Shown in pieces: positions 7,489 through 14,778 of a stretch of 16,033 nucleotides of DNA; position 1 is the first letter of the stretch, and every line of letters begins with the position of its first letter. The stretch covers positions 1 to 16,033 of the forward strand of contig CAIXAA010000785.1 in NCBI GenBank assembly GCA_903917305.1, in the 5' to 3' direction. Below the pieces are notes generated by a model. It worked only from the letters and a program-made list of their open reading frames with translations, had not been told where the DNA came from and searched no databases. Source of the stretch: an uncultured Myxococcales bacterium (GTDB lineage Bacteria > Myxococcota_A > UBA9042). The position numbers and the translations under genes were made by a program.

Positions 7489-8445
7489 GTGGCCGTAGAC
7501 AACGATCCCCCCCTCGAACGCGTCGTCGCTGAGGTCGTTCGCCGCATGTTGGCGGACTCCGGCGCGGAGCCGGCCGGCAAGCCGCGCCGCCGTCGCGACG
7601 ATGCGCCCGTGCGCCGCGGCAGCACCGCCTGGCGCGAGCGCCTGACCACGCCCGAATCCGCCCAGGACGTCTTCTCCAGCGATCCGAACCCGCGCCGCTC
7701 GCCGCTGCCTGGCCTGCAACGCCTGGCCAACGCCGAAGCGCTCGAACCGCTGACGCAAGCCACGCCGGCGCGGCTGGGCATCGGTCGCGCGGGGCTGCGC
7801 TATCCGACGCAGACCTACCTGACGCTGCGCGGCGACCACGCCGTGGCCAAGGATGCGGTCGTCAGCGAGCCGACGCCGGAGTTCCTGCAGAAGCTGGGCG
7901 CGATCGAACTGCGCACGAAGGCTCTGGATCTCGAGACATTTCTCCTGCAGCCGGATCTGGGCCGCGTCCTCGACGACGCGTCCCTGGCGCGGATCAAGCA
8001 CGACGGCACGCGCAACGCGGAGGTGCAGATCATCTTCGCCGATGGCCTGTCCGCCTGGGCCGCCGACCGCAACGCCGCGCTTTTGCCCGCTTTGCAGCGC
8101 GCGCTGACCGCCGGCGGCTTCTCGCACGGCAAGCCGATCTGGGTGAACCGCGGGCGCATCGCCGTCGCCGACCAGATCGGCGTGGAGCTCGGCGCCAAGG
8201 CGACGCTCATCTGTCTGGGCGAGAGGCCCGGTCTGGGCACCGGCGATTCGCTGTCGATCTACCTCGCGTGGAACCCCGCGATCGGCCAAGACAACGCCGA
8301 GAAGAACTGCATCTCCAACGTCCGCCCCGCCGGCTTCTCCGTCGAGGAGGCCGCGCGCCAGACCGTCGTCCTCCTGCAAAAGGCCCGTGAAATCGGCAAG
8401 GGCGGCCTCGCCATCGGCCGCGAGACCGACGGGAGTGCGCGATGA
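7489..8445 (+). CDS. eutC: Ethanolamine ammonia-lyase small subunit EutC
   Basis: 318 residues. EutC pairs with EutB in the adenosylcobalamin-dependent lyase that splits ethanolamine into acetaldehyde and ammonia. Family blocks are clear: Y-L-T-L-R-G-D-H at 110-117 with K-D-A-V at 121-124, L-L-Q-P-D-L-G-R at 152-159, D-G-L-S-A at 185-189, G-E-R-P-G-L-G at 244-250 with D-S-L-S-I-Y at 253-258, and N-C-I-S-N at 273-277. Residues 8-24 form a predicted amphipathic helix, and 25-75 a charged, poorly conserved linker. The start is GTG at 7489, with GGAG six bases upstream; earlier codons in the frame translate the hexamer repeats. It overlaps eutL by 4 bp (ATGA). No eutB is visible; the neighbour on the left is the divergent lectin gene. 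Confidence 0.93.
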   Translation: MAVDNDPPLERVVAEVVRRMLADSGAEPAGKPRRRRDDAPVRRGSTAWRERLTTPESAQDVFSSDPNPRRSPLPGLQRLANAEALEPLTQATPARLGIGRAGLRYPTQTYLTLRGDHAVAKDAVVSEPTPEFLQKLGAIELRTKALDLETFLLQPDLGRVLDDASLARIKHDGTRNAEVQIIFADGLSAWAADRNAALLPALQRALTAGGFSHGKPIWVNRGRIAVADQIGVELGAKATLICLGERPGLGTGDSLSIYLAWNPAIGQDNAEKNCISNVRPAGFSVEEAARQTVVLLQKAREIGKGGLAIGRETDGSAR

Positions 8446-9146
8446 GCCTGCCCGCCTTCCTGCCCGCGGATCTGCTGCCGCTGCGGCCCAAGCTGCTGAC
8501 CTGTCGCGCGATTCCCTTTGCGGCGCCGGAGTTGCGCGACGCGCTCGGCTGCCGCGCGGCGCACACGTCGCTGGGGCTCGTGACGGCCGACCAGGACGAC
8601 TCCATGTACGCCGCGCTCGACCACGCGACCAAGTTCGCCCGCGTCGATGTCGTGTATGCGAAAAGCCTTTATGCGGGCGCTGCCCACGCTTCCGGGCCGC
8701 TCTCCGGCGAGATCCTCGGCGTGCTGGCCGCCGAAGATCCGGACGAGATCCTCGAAGGCCTGGCCGCGCTTCGCGCCTATCTCGCTGAGTTTGCGTGCTT
8801 CTACACGCTGCCGGGTGGTTCGCAGCCGGCCTTCTTCCCGCATGTCATCGCGGAGACCGGCGAGTACCTCTCCGCCGCCGCTGGCATCGCGCGCGGTGAG
8901 CCGCTGGCCTATCTCATTGCGCCGCCGACGGAATCCATGGTCGGTATCGATGCCGCGCTCAAGGCGGCGGACGTGCGCCTGTGCCGCTTCTTTGGTCCGC
9001 CGACCGAGACCAACTACGGCGGTGCCTACCTGACCGGGACGTTGTACGCGGTCCAAGCCGCAGCTGCTGCGTTTGCCGAAGCGATCTCGGATGTTGCACG
9101 ACGGCCCCTCGAAGCCGCGCGCCGCGCCCCGAGTGAGCGAAGTTGA
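8442..9146 (+). CDS. eutL: Microcompartment shell protein EutL
   Basis: 234 residues, close to the usual EutL length of about 219. EutL is a tandem-BMC-domain trimer that forms gated pores in the shell of the ethanolamine-utilisation microcompartment. The match to enterobacterial EutL runs along almost the whole chain: S-L-G-L-V-T-A-D at 43-50, S-L-Y-A-G-A-A-H at 75-82, G-E-Y-L-S-A-A-A-G-I at 140-149, P-L-A-Y-L-I-A-P-P at 154-162, G-I-D-A-A-L-K-A-A-D-V at 168-178 and P-P-T-E-T-N-Y at 186-192. The first 20 and last 14 residues are less conserved. The ATG overlaps the eutC stop, so the two are probably translationally coupled. No hexameric (EutM/EutK-type) or pentameric (EutN-type) shell gene is in the window. 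Confidence 0.93.
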   Translation: MSLPAFLPADLLPLRPKLLTCRAIPFAAPELRDALGCRAAHTSLGLVTADQDDSMYAALDHATKFARVDVVYAKSLYAGAAHASGPLSGEILGVLAAEDPDEILEGLAALRAYLAEFACFYTLPGGSQPAFFPHVIAETGEYLSAAAGIARGEPLAYLIAPPTESMVGIDAALKAADVRLCRFFGPPTETNYGGAYLTGTLYAVQAAAAAFAEAISDVARRPLEAARRAPSERS

Positions 9147-9153
9147 GGCCAGC

Positions 9154-10068
9154 GTGAGCGCGCCGCGGCCCCACCGCCCGGAGCTGCACAGCTCGATCGC
9201 CCAGATCGACTTGAGTCACCTCGGTTTTCGCATCGAAGGCCAGTCGATCGCCGGCGTCGAGACCTGGCTGCGCATTCCGCAGTGGAGCCTGGGCATCGAC
9301 GTCGGTCGCTCCCCGGATCACATCGTTCGCTGCCGGCACCTCGCGCTGACGCACGCGCACATGGACCACGCCGGCGGGCTGGCGCAGTACCTCGCGATGC
9401 GACGGCTGTACAGCCTTGGAACGTCGACGGTTTATGCGCCAGAGGCGGCGTGCGCGGACCTCACCACGTTGGTCAACGCGTGGCAGCGGCTGCACGGTCA
9501 CGACTTCGATTGGCGCCTCAAGCCGATGCAGCCGGGCGAGGAGGCGGAGCTGGGTGGCGGCCGTTTCCTGCGTGCTTTCGCGGTGCAACACGTCGTGCCC
9601 GCCCTGGGCTACGCCGTGTTCGAGAGGCCGCGCAAGCTGCGCCCGGAGTACGTCGGCCAGCCCGGCGAGGTGCTGCGCGAGCTGGCGGCGCGCGGCGTGG
9701 TGACGACGACGCAGTCGGACCGCGTGCTGCTCGGCGTGTCCGGCGATTCGCTGGTGTCGGTGCTGGAGACGTCGCGGGATCTGCAGCAAGCCGAAGTCGC
9801 GCTGTGCGAAGTCACGTTCCTCGATGGCCGCCGCAGCGTGGCCGACGCGCACGTCGGCGCCCACATCCACCTGGACGAGCTGATCGAGCGCAGCGAACTG
9901 CTCGCCTGCCGGCACTTCGTGCCGTACCACATCAGCCAGATCTACTCGGTGCGCGAGGCGCAGGAGCTGCTGCAAACGCGGCTGCCGCCGTCCCTGGCGG
10001 AGCGCACGCATCCGCTGCTGCCGTACGACCGCGCGCGGCCGCCCTCCGGGACGCAACTCGCGACGTAG
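9154..10068 (+). CDS. Metallo-beta-lactamase-fold hydrolase, RNase Z-like
   Basis: 304 residues. The metal-binding motif T-H-A-H-M-D-H lies at 66-72 (H67, H69, D71, H72). Further ligands expected for the fold are His146 in Q-H-V-V-P-A-L-G-Y, Asp198 in S-G-D-S, and a His in the C-terminal V-P-Y-H-I-S-Q-I-Y (His259), which resembles the H-F-S-x-R-Y end of tRNase Z. E-V-T-F-L-D at 219-224 and H-I-H-L-D-E at 236-241 also fit that subgroup. It is probably a Zn-dependent hydrolase or nuclease of the cytoplasm; I cannot tell whether tRNA is the substrate. The GTG at 9154 is chosen because GAGG lies five bases upstream, on the eutL stop. GTG at 9133 and the ATG at 9091 are possible but overlap eutL. 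It sits 7 bp after eutL. Confidence 0.8.
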   Translation: MSAPRPHRPELHSSIAQIDLSHLGFRIEGQSIAGVETWLRIPQWSLGIDVGRSPDHIVRCRHLALTHAHMDHAGGLAQYLAMRRLYSLGTSTVYAPEAACADLTTLVNAWQRLHGHDFDWRLKPMQPGEEAELGGGRFLRAFAVQHVVPALGYAVFERPRKLRPEYVGQPGEVLRELAARGVVTTTQSDRVLLGVSGDSLVSVLETSRDLQQAEVALCEVTFLDGRRSVADAHVGAHIHLDELIERSELLACRHFVPYHISQIYSVREAQELLQTRLPPSLAERTHPLLPYDRARPPSGTQLAT

Positions 10069-10149
10069 GACGGCTTGGGCCTGCACGCATTCCGGTGTAC
10101 CCTACGCCGCGCCACCGTGCCGCCCTGGAACCGGCTGGCGAGGACCGAG

Positions 10150-11133
10150 ATGCTGCGGCTGAGCCCTTTGCACTTGCACCAACCCCGTGATCTTGCGCAG
10201 GCTGTTGCGCTGCTTGCGGAGCATGGGCCGCAGGCGCGCCTCATCGCGGGCGGCACGGACGTGCTGCCGTCGCTCAAGCTGGGCCAGACGCAGGCGGGCG
10301 TGCTGGTGTCGCTGCGGCGCGTGCCGGAGCTGCTGGGAATCGACTTGCAGGACGGCCAGTTGCGTATCGGCGCCGGCACGCGCCTCGCCGAGATCGCCAC
10401 CGACGCAGACGTTCTCGCGCACCTGCCTGCCCTCGCGCACGCCGCCTCGCGCGTGGCCAGCCCGCAGATCCGCAACATGGGAACATTGGGCGGCAACCTC
10501 TGTTTGGACACGCGCTGCCGCTTCATCAACCAGAGCGACCTGTGGCGCGAAGCGCTCGGCGGCTGCCTCAAGTCGCACGGCAGCGAGTGCCACGTCGTGC
10601 CCGGCGGCCAGAACTGCGTGGCGGCGTTGTCTTCGGACACGGCGCCGGTGCTCATCGCCTACGGTGCGACGCTGGAACTGCTGGGACCGCAAGGAACCCG
10701 CGAGCTTGCGCTCGTCGATCTCTACGGCGCCGACGGTCGGCACCACGTGCTGCTGCAGCCTGGCGAAGTGCTGGTCGCGGTGCGCGTGCCGCTGCCGGGT
10801 CCGGGGACGCGCGTGGCGTACCGCAAGTGGGCCGTGCGAAAAAGCATCGACTTCCCCTTGGTTTCTGTCGCCGTGCGCCTCGACGTCGCCGCTGGCCGGC
10901 TGACCGGCGGCACGCTGGCGGCCGGCGCCCTGAATCCGCGGCCGCGCGTGCTGGATCTGGCGAAGTGGGCGGGTCGCGCCGTCGACGCCGATCTGGCCGC
11001 GGAGCTTGGCCAATTCGCCTTTGATCGCTGCCGCCCCTTGCCCAACGTGCCCTACGACGCCGAGTACCGCCGCGAGCGCCTCGCCGTCGAGGTGCGCCGC
11101 GCCGTGCTCGAACTCGGCGTGATTCCTTCCTGA
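10150..11133 (+). CDS. 4-hydroxybenzoyl-CoA reductase beta-subunit-like FAD/[4Fe-4S] protein
   Basis: 327 residues, close to the 324 or so of HcrB. It is the FAD-binding subunit of a xanthine-oxidase-family molybdenum enzyme: A-G-G-T-D at 33-37 and N-M-G-T-L-G-G-N at 109-116 bind FAD. The extra loop at about 118-156 carries five cysteines (118, 123, 139, 147, 156) in the context G-G-C-L-K and C-H-V-V. This is the hallmark of the beta subunit of 4-hydroxybenzoyl-CoA reductase, where the loop binds an extra [4Fe-4S] cluster. That enzyme removes the phenolic hydroxyl of 4-hydroxybenzoyl-CoA in anaerobic aromatic breakdown. The alpha (Mo) and gamma ([2Fe-2S]) subunits are not in the window, so the true partner and substrate are open. 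The ATG at 10150 follows GAGGA at five bases. It stands 81 bp after the hydrolase gene and 32 bp before the next. Confidence 0.82.
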   Translation: MLRLSPLHLHQPRDLAQAVALLAEHGPQARLIAGGTDVLPSLKLGQTQAGVLVSLRRVPELLGIDLQDGQLRIGAGTRLAEIATDADVLAHLPALAHAASRVASPQIRNMGTLGGNLCLDTRCRFINQSDLWREALGGCLKSHGSECHVVPGGQNCVAALSSDTAPVLIAYGATLELLGPQGTRELALVDLYGADGRHHVLLQPGEVLVAVRVPLPGPGTRVAYRKWAVRKSIDFPLVSVAVRLDVAAGRLTGGTLAAGALNPRPRVLDLAKWAGRAVDADLAAELGQFAFDRCRPLPNVPYDAEYRRERLAVEVRRAVLELGVIPS

Positions 11134-11165
11134 ACGACCTGTGCCAGCCCTCCCGGAGATGCCCG

Positions 11166-12422
11166 ATGCAGCAAGAGAACAACGACATCATCTACGACTG
11201 GAACGAGATCAAGCGCCACGGGCCCGTCATCGACAAGGGCTTCAAGCTGGTCGACGAGACGCTGCGCGACGGCATCCAATCGCCGTCAATCACCAATCCG
11301 CACATCGAGCAGAAGCTCGAGATCCTGCACTGCATGGAGAACCTCGGCATCGAGGTGGCGGACATCGGCCTGCCGGGCGCCGGCGCGCAGGCGGTGGCGG
11401 ACGTGACGCGGCTGGCCGAAGAGATTCGCGACCAGCACATGAACATCAAGGCGAATTGCGCGGCGCGCACGCACCTCGCGGACGTGCAGTCGATCGTCGA
11501 TATCTCGCAAAAGACCGGCGTTGAGCTGGAAGTGTGTGCGTTCATTGGTTCTTCGCCCATCCGGCAGCTGGTGGAGCACTGGAACCTCGACCAGATGAAG
11601 AAGCTGGTGACGGATTCGATGGACCTGGCCGTGAAGAACGGGCTGCCGGTCAGCTTCGTCACCGAGGACACGATTCGCTCGAACCCCAAGACGTTGAGCG
11701 AGCTGTTCCGCGCGGCGATCGACCACGGCGCGACGCGGCTGATCCTGACGGACACCGTCGGGCACGCGACGCCGGATGGGCTCGTGAATCTGCTGGCTTT
11801 CACGCGGCACGTCATCGCGGAGACCGGCGCCAACGTCGAAATCGACTGGCACGGGCACAATGATCGCGGTTTGTCGCTCACTTTGTGCCTTTCCGCGCTC
11901 GAAAACGGCGTCAATCGCGTGCACGGCACCTGCCTGGGTGTCGGCGAGCGCGTGGGAAATGCCAGCATTGACATGGTGTTGCTCAACCTCAAGCTGCTGG
12001 GCGTCATCGACCGCGATCTGCGCCAATTGAAGACCTACGTCGACAAGGTCAGCAAGTACTACGGCGTGGAAATCCCGTACAACTACCCGGCTTTTGGCAC
12101 GGATGCCTTCCGCACGGCGACGGGCGTGCATGCCGCCGCCATCGCCAAAGCGCTGATGAGCGGCCGCCGCGACCTCGCCGACCGCGTCTACTCCTCGGTG
12201 CCGGCCAAGGACGTGGGCTGCCGGCAGCGCATCGAAATCGGCTTCTACAGCGGCAAGGCGAACGTGCAAGTGTGGCTGATGGAACATGACATGGAGCCGA
12301 CCGAGGAGCGCGTGCAGATGGTCCTGGCGCGCGCCAAGGCGTCCGACGCGACGCTGACCGATGTGCAGATCCTCGAAGCCCTGGCGGGCCAAGGTCCCGT
12401 GGCTGCCGCGGCGGAAGGCTAG
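11166..12422 (+). CDS. 2-isopropylmalate/homocitrate synthase family enzyme (DRE-TIM metallolyase), no regulatory domain
   Basis: 418 residues. It belongs to the family that condenses acetyl-CoA with a 2-oxo acid. D-E-T-L-R-D-G at 30-36 supplies the catalytic Arg34 and metal ligand Asp35; T-D-T-V-G-H-A-T-P at 195-203 and W-H-G-H-N-D at 228-233 (His229, His231) complete the metal site. G-E-R-V-G-N at 260-265 and a late G-V-H at 320-322 are also typical. The chain stops about where the leucine-sensing C-terminal domain of canonical LeuA would begin. The common G-E-Q after R-D is G-I-Q here. 2-Isopropylmalate synthase, homocitrate synthase, citramalate synthase and Re-citrate synthase all remain possible. 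GGAG seven bases before the ATG supports the start. It lies 32 bp after the HcrB-like gene. Confidence 0.8.
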   Translation: MQQENNDIIYDWNEIKRHGPVIDKGFKLVDETLRDGIQSPSITNPHIEQKLEILHCMENLGIEVADIGLPGAGAQAVADVTRLAEEIRDQHMNIKANCAARTHLADVQSIVDISQKTGVELEVCAFIGSSPIRQLVEHWNLDQMKKLVTDSMDLAVKNGLPVSFVTEDTIRSNPKTLSELFRAAIDHGATRLILTDTVGHATPDGLVNLLAFTRHVIAETGANVEIDWHGHNDRGLSLTLCLSALENGVNRVHGTCLGVGERVGNASIDMVLLNLKLLGVIDRDLRQLKTYVDKVSKYYGVEIPYNYPAFGTDAFRTATGVHAAAIAKALMSGRRDLADRVYSSVPAKDVGCRQRIEIGFYSGKANVQVWLMEHDMEPTEERVQMVLARAKASDATLTDVQILEALAGQGPVAAAAEG

Positions 12423-12425
12423 GCG

Positions 12426-13844
12426 ATGCAAAGCGAGCCCACCGGGCGGCCCATGACGGCGGAAGAAGGGCGGCACGCCGAAGGGTTTCCCATCCTGGTC
12501 GCGGGGTTGGGAGCAGTCGGCGTCGCCGTCGTGCACCGGCTGCATGCGCTGGGCGTGCCGGTGCGCGCCGTGCTGTCGCCGCTGGACCGTCAGCGGATGA
12601 GCGTGGAGCTGGCGGCGCTGGGCATCGATCTCGTGGTCGGCAGCGGCAACTGGGGCGCGGATCTGGCGCGCCAGGATCTCGCCTCGGCGGGCGGCGTCGT
12701 GCTGGCCGCGGACGACGACGCGCAGAACGTCGATGCCTGCCTCATCGTGCGGCGCGCAAGCCCGGATGTGCCGATCCTGGTGCGCGTCTCGGACCCGACG
12801 CTGGTGCGCTTCCTGCAGATGACCGTGCCGCATCTCGATGTGTATTCGATGGGTTCGACGACGGCGCCCGTGGCGGCCGAGCTGGCGATGCACCTCCTGA
12901 GCGAGCGTCAGGCGCACCCGCATGCGCCCCCGGCGCGCAAGCCGTTGCCGACGGCGCGGCCGGGCGCCGTGCTGGCTTGGACCCTGCTTGGCTGCCTGCT
13001 GACCGTGGTGCCCGCGGCGCTGCTCATCGCCGGCGCGCTGCACCTGCCGTTGCTGACCGCGGCGCACGCGGCGTGGATGGCGCTGATCGCCAACGCCGAA
13101 ATCGGCTCGCGCCTGCTGCAGGCGCCGCCGCTGGTGCGGACCATCTCGTTCGTGCTGGCGATTGCCGGCAAGGTCGCGCTGCTGTGCGGCGTGGGTCTGC
13201 TGCTCGACTGGCTGCTGACGCTGCGGCTGCCGGGCGTGGCGGCGAGCACGCCGGTGCGAAGTCAGGGCCACGTCGTGGTTTTTGGCGCAGGCAACGTCGG
13301 CGCCCGCGTCGCGGAGCTGATGCACAAACGGCGCGTGATGGTCGTGGTGGTCGAGGCCAACGGCAGCATCCGCAACGTGCAACGGCTGCGCTCCAAGGGC
13401 ATCAAGGTCATCGTCGGCGACGCGACGATCGAGGAAACGCTGCAGGTTTCAGGCGCCTATGCGGCCGGCATTGCGCTGGCGCTGACGAACTCCGACGCGG
13501 TCAACCTCAACATCGGCCTGCAGATGTCCGACAAGAAGGTCGGCGTGCCCACCGTCGTGCGGCTGATTTCCCCAGAGTTGAGCGGCCATGTCGCCGCCTA
13601 CCAGGACATGGTGCCGGTCTCGCCGGTGGCGGAGACGGCGAGCCACGTGTGCCGCACGGCGGAGCGGGTGCGCATCGAGCGGGTTTCGCTGCGCCACCCG
13701 ACCCAGCCGCCGCCGGAGATGGCGCGGCCGACCGGGCGCTTCGCCGGGCCGGAGTTCCAGCCGCCGCAACAGGGCATGGCGCAAGGGGAAGATGCGCTGG
13801 CGGCGCCGGCCGCTGCCGATGCGGAGTCGGGGCATGAAGCGTAG
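12426..13844 (+). CDS. Membrane protein with two RCK/TrkA-N-type nucleotide-binding domains flanking two membrane segments
   Basis: 472 residues. Layout: an N-terminal Rossmann domain with G-L-G-A-V-G at 27-32; two strongly hydrophobic segments at about 179-204 and 237-265; a second Rossmann domain with G-A-G-N-V-G at 287-292; and a Pro/Gln-rich tail after about 425. The Rossmann domains resemble RCK (TrkA-N) domains of K+ channels and transporters, which bind NAD(H) or ATP and gate ion flow. The segment between the helices has the place and size of a pore loop but lacks T-V-G-Y-G or a recognisable variant, so ion conduction is doubtful. It could be a regulatory subunit, a degenerate channel or one of different selectivity. 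The ATG lies 3 bp after the previous stop; a second in-frame ATG at 12453 is possible. It overlaps the next gene by 11 bp. Confidence 0.75.
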   Translation: MQSEPTGRPMTAEEGRHAEGFPILVAGLGAVGVAVVHRLHALGVPVRAVLSPLDRQRMSVELAALGIDLVVGSGNWGADLARQDLASAGGVVLAADDDAQNVDACLIVRRASPDVPILVRVSDPTLVRFLQMTVPHLDVYSMGSTTAPVAAELAMHLLSERQAHPHAPPARKPLPTARPGAVLAWTLLGCLLTVVPAALLIAGALHLPLLTAAHAAWMALIANAEIGSRLLQAPPLVRTISFVLAIAGKVALLCGVGLLLDWLLTLRLPGVAASTPVRSQGHVVVFGAGNVGARVAELMHKRRVMVVVVEANGSIRNVQRLRSKGIKVIVGDATIEETLQVSGAYAAGIALALTNSDAVNLNIGLQMSDKKVGVPTVVRLISPELSGHVAAYQDMVPVSPVAETASHVCRTAERVRIERVSLRHPTQPPPEMARPTGRFAGPEFQPPQQGMAQGEDALAAPAAADAESGHEA

Positions 13845-14778
13845 CGTGCGACTGCGAGCCGTGGTCGGCCTGGCCTGGCTGGTCATGACGGCATGCGGCG
13901 GCGGTCGCGCCCAAGTTGTCGATACGGTGCGGGATCCGGTCCCGGCTCCGGCTCCGGCTCCGGTTCGGGATCCGGTTCCGGTGCCAGTCCCGGTTGCGGC
14001 CCCGGCCCCGGTTCCGGCGGCCGCAAGCGCGACCGACGCTGGCTTGCCGACGGACGCCGACCTCGCCGACAGCTGGGCTCGCGTCTTTTTGCGCGCCAAT
14101 CCAGGCCCTTGCCAATACGTCGCCTACGAGCTCAGCGTGCGCGGGCCGGCCGGCGTCGCCTCGCACGTCCGCGGCTTCATGGGCCGCCGCGACGCCGTGA
14201 CCCGCACGGAGCTGCTGCCACGCGAGGAGTTGCGCCGTGTCTTCGGGGCTTTGCGCGACATGGGCGCGCTGGAGCTGCCGCATCCGCCGCTGCCGTCGTC
14301 TTCCGCGGTGCCGGCCAAGGTCAAGGGACGCAAGGGCGCGCCGCTGCTGCAGGCCGCCACGGACGAGAGGGGCGGCCCCGCGCACTCCGATGTGCCGATC
14401 TACGAACTCAGTTTTCGCCTTGGCGGCAAGGAGAACACGCTGCTGGTCGCCGATCCGTACCGCCAGGCGGACCGGCGCCTTGCCGCGTTCATCAACACCG
14501 TGCGGCGCGTCGCGCAGAAGACCGCGGGCGACATCGGCTACCACGGGCCTTCGGGCGAAGCGGGCGCGGAGGGCTACCTGTTCATCGACAGCGTTCCCGG
14601 CGCCCGTGTCACGATCGATGGCGTGCAACTTGCGGATGAGACACCGATCCTGGCCTACACGCTTGCGCCGGGCAGCCACACCGTGATTCTGGAGAACGCG
14701 GAGCTGGGCCTGAAGCGCGACTACAAGGTGCGCATCCAACCGGGCTTGACGACTTCGCTGGAAGTGGACCTGCGATGA
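13834..14778 (+). CDS. PEGA-domain lipoprotein with Pro-rich linker
   Basis: 314 residues. A short signal peptide ends M-T-A-C (Cys21). Residues 33-63 form a Pro/Ala/Val-rich spacer, followed by an unrecognised region (about 66-235) and a C-terminal PEGA-type domain (247-314), with V-P-G-A-R-V-T-I-D-G at 254-263 and A-P-G-S-H-T-V at 278-284. PEGA domains are small beta folds common on surface proteins and protein kinases of Myxococcota. The role is unknown; a periplasmic or outer-membrane location is inferred. GGAG seven bases before the ATG supports the start. It overlaps the upstream gene by 11 bp and the downstream gene by 4 bp. Confidence 0.78.
   Translation: MKRSVRLRAVVGLAWLVMTACGGGRAQVVDTVRDPVPAPAPAPVRDPVPVPVPVAAPAPVPAAASATDAGLPTDADLADSWARVFLRANPGPCQYVAYELSVRGPAGVASHVRGFMGRRDAVTRTELLPREELRRVFGALRDMGALELPHPPLPSSSAVPAKVKGRKGAPLLQAATDERGGPAHSDVPIYELSFRLGGKENTLLVADPYRQADRRLAAFINTVRRVAQKTAGDIGYHGPSGEAGAEGYLFIDSVPGARVTIDGVQLADETPILAYTLAPGSHTVILENAELGLKRDYKVRIQPGLTTSLEVDLR
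13935..14020 (+). repeat. Imperfect CCGGCT/CCGGTT hexamer tract within a coding region
   Basis: Repeating hexamers of the CCGGCT, CCGGTT and CCGGTC type encode Pro-Ala and Pro-Val dipeptides in the lipoprotein linker. The tract is the reverse-complement relative of the GAACCC and GAGCCG hexamers elsewhere in the window. Confidence 0.7.

Noticed and set aside
7236..7781. 5' extension of the lectin gene frame to 7781
   Set aside because: It would place the signal peptide inside the protein, translate the hexamer repeats and overlap eutC antisense. The ATG at 7235 is followed at once by a signal peptide.
9073..9153. Earlier starts for the metallohydrolase at 9073, 9091 or 9133
   Set aside because: They overlap the conserved C-terminal part or end of eutL and lack a ribosome site as good as the GAGG before 9154. 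GTG at 9133 cannot be fully excluded.
10075..10103. Possible promoter TTGGGC-N17-TACCCT before the HcrB-like gene
   Set aside because: Only three of six bases match at each box, which is expected often by chance. The 81-bp gap still leaves an internal promoter possible.
11286..13382. 698-residue minus-strand open frame opposite the synthase and RCK genes
   Set aside because: It gives a His/Arg/Gln-rich product with no recognisable fold, and it lies antisense to two well-supported genes. It results from high GC at third codon positions.
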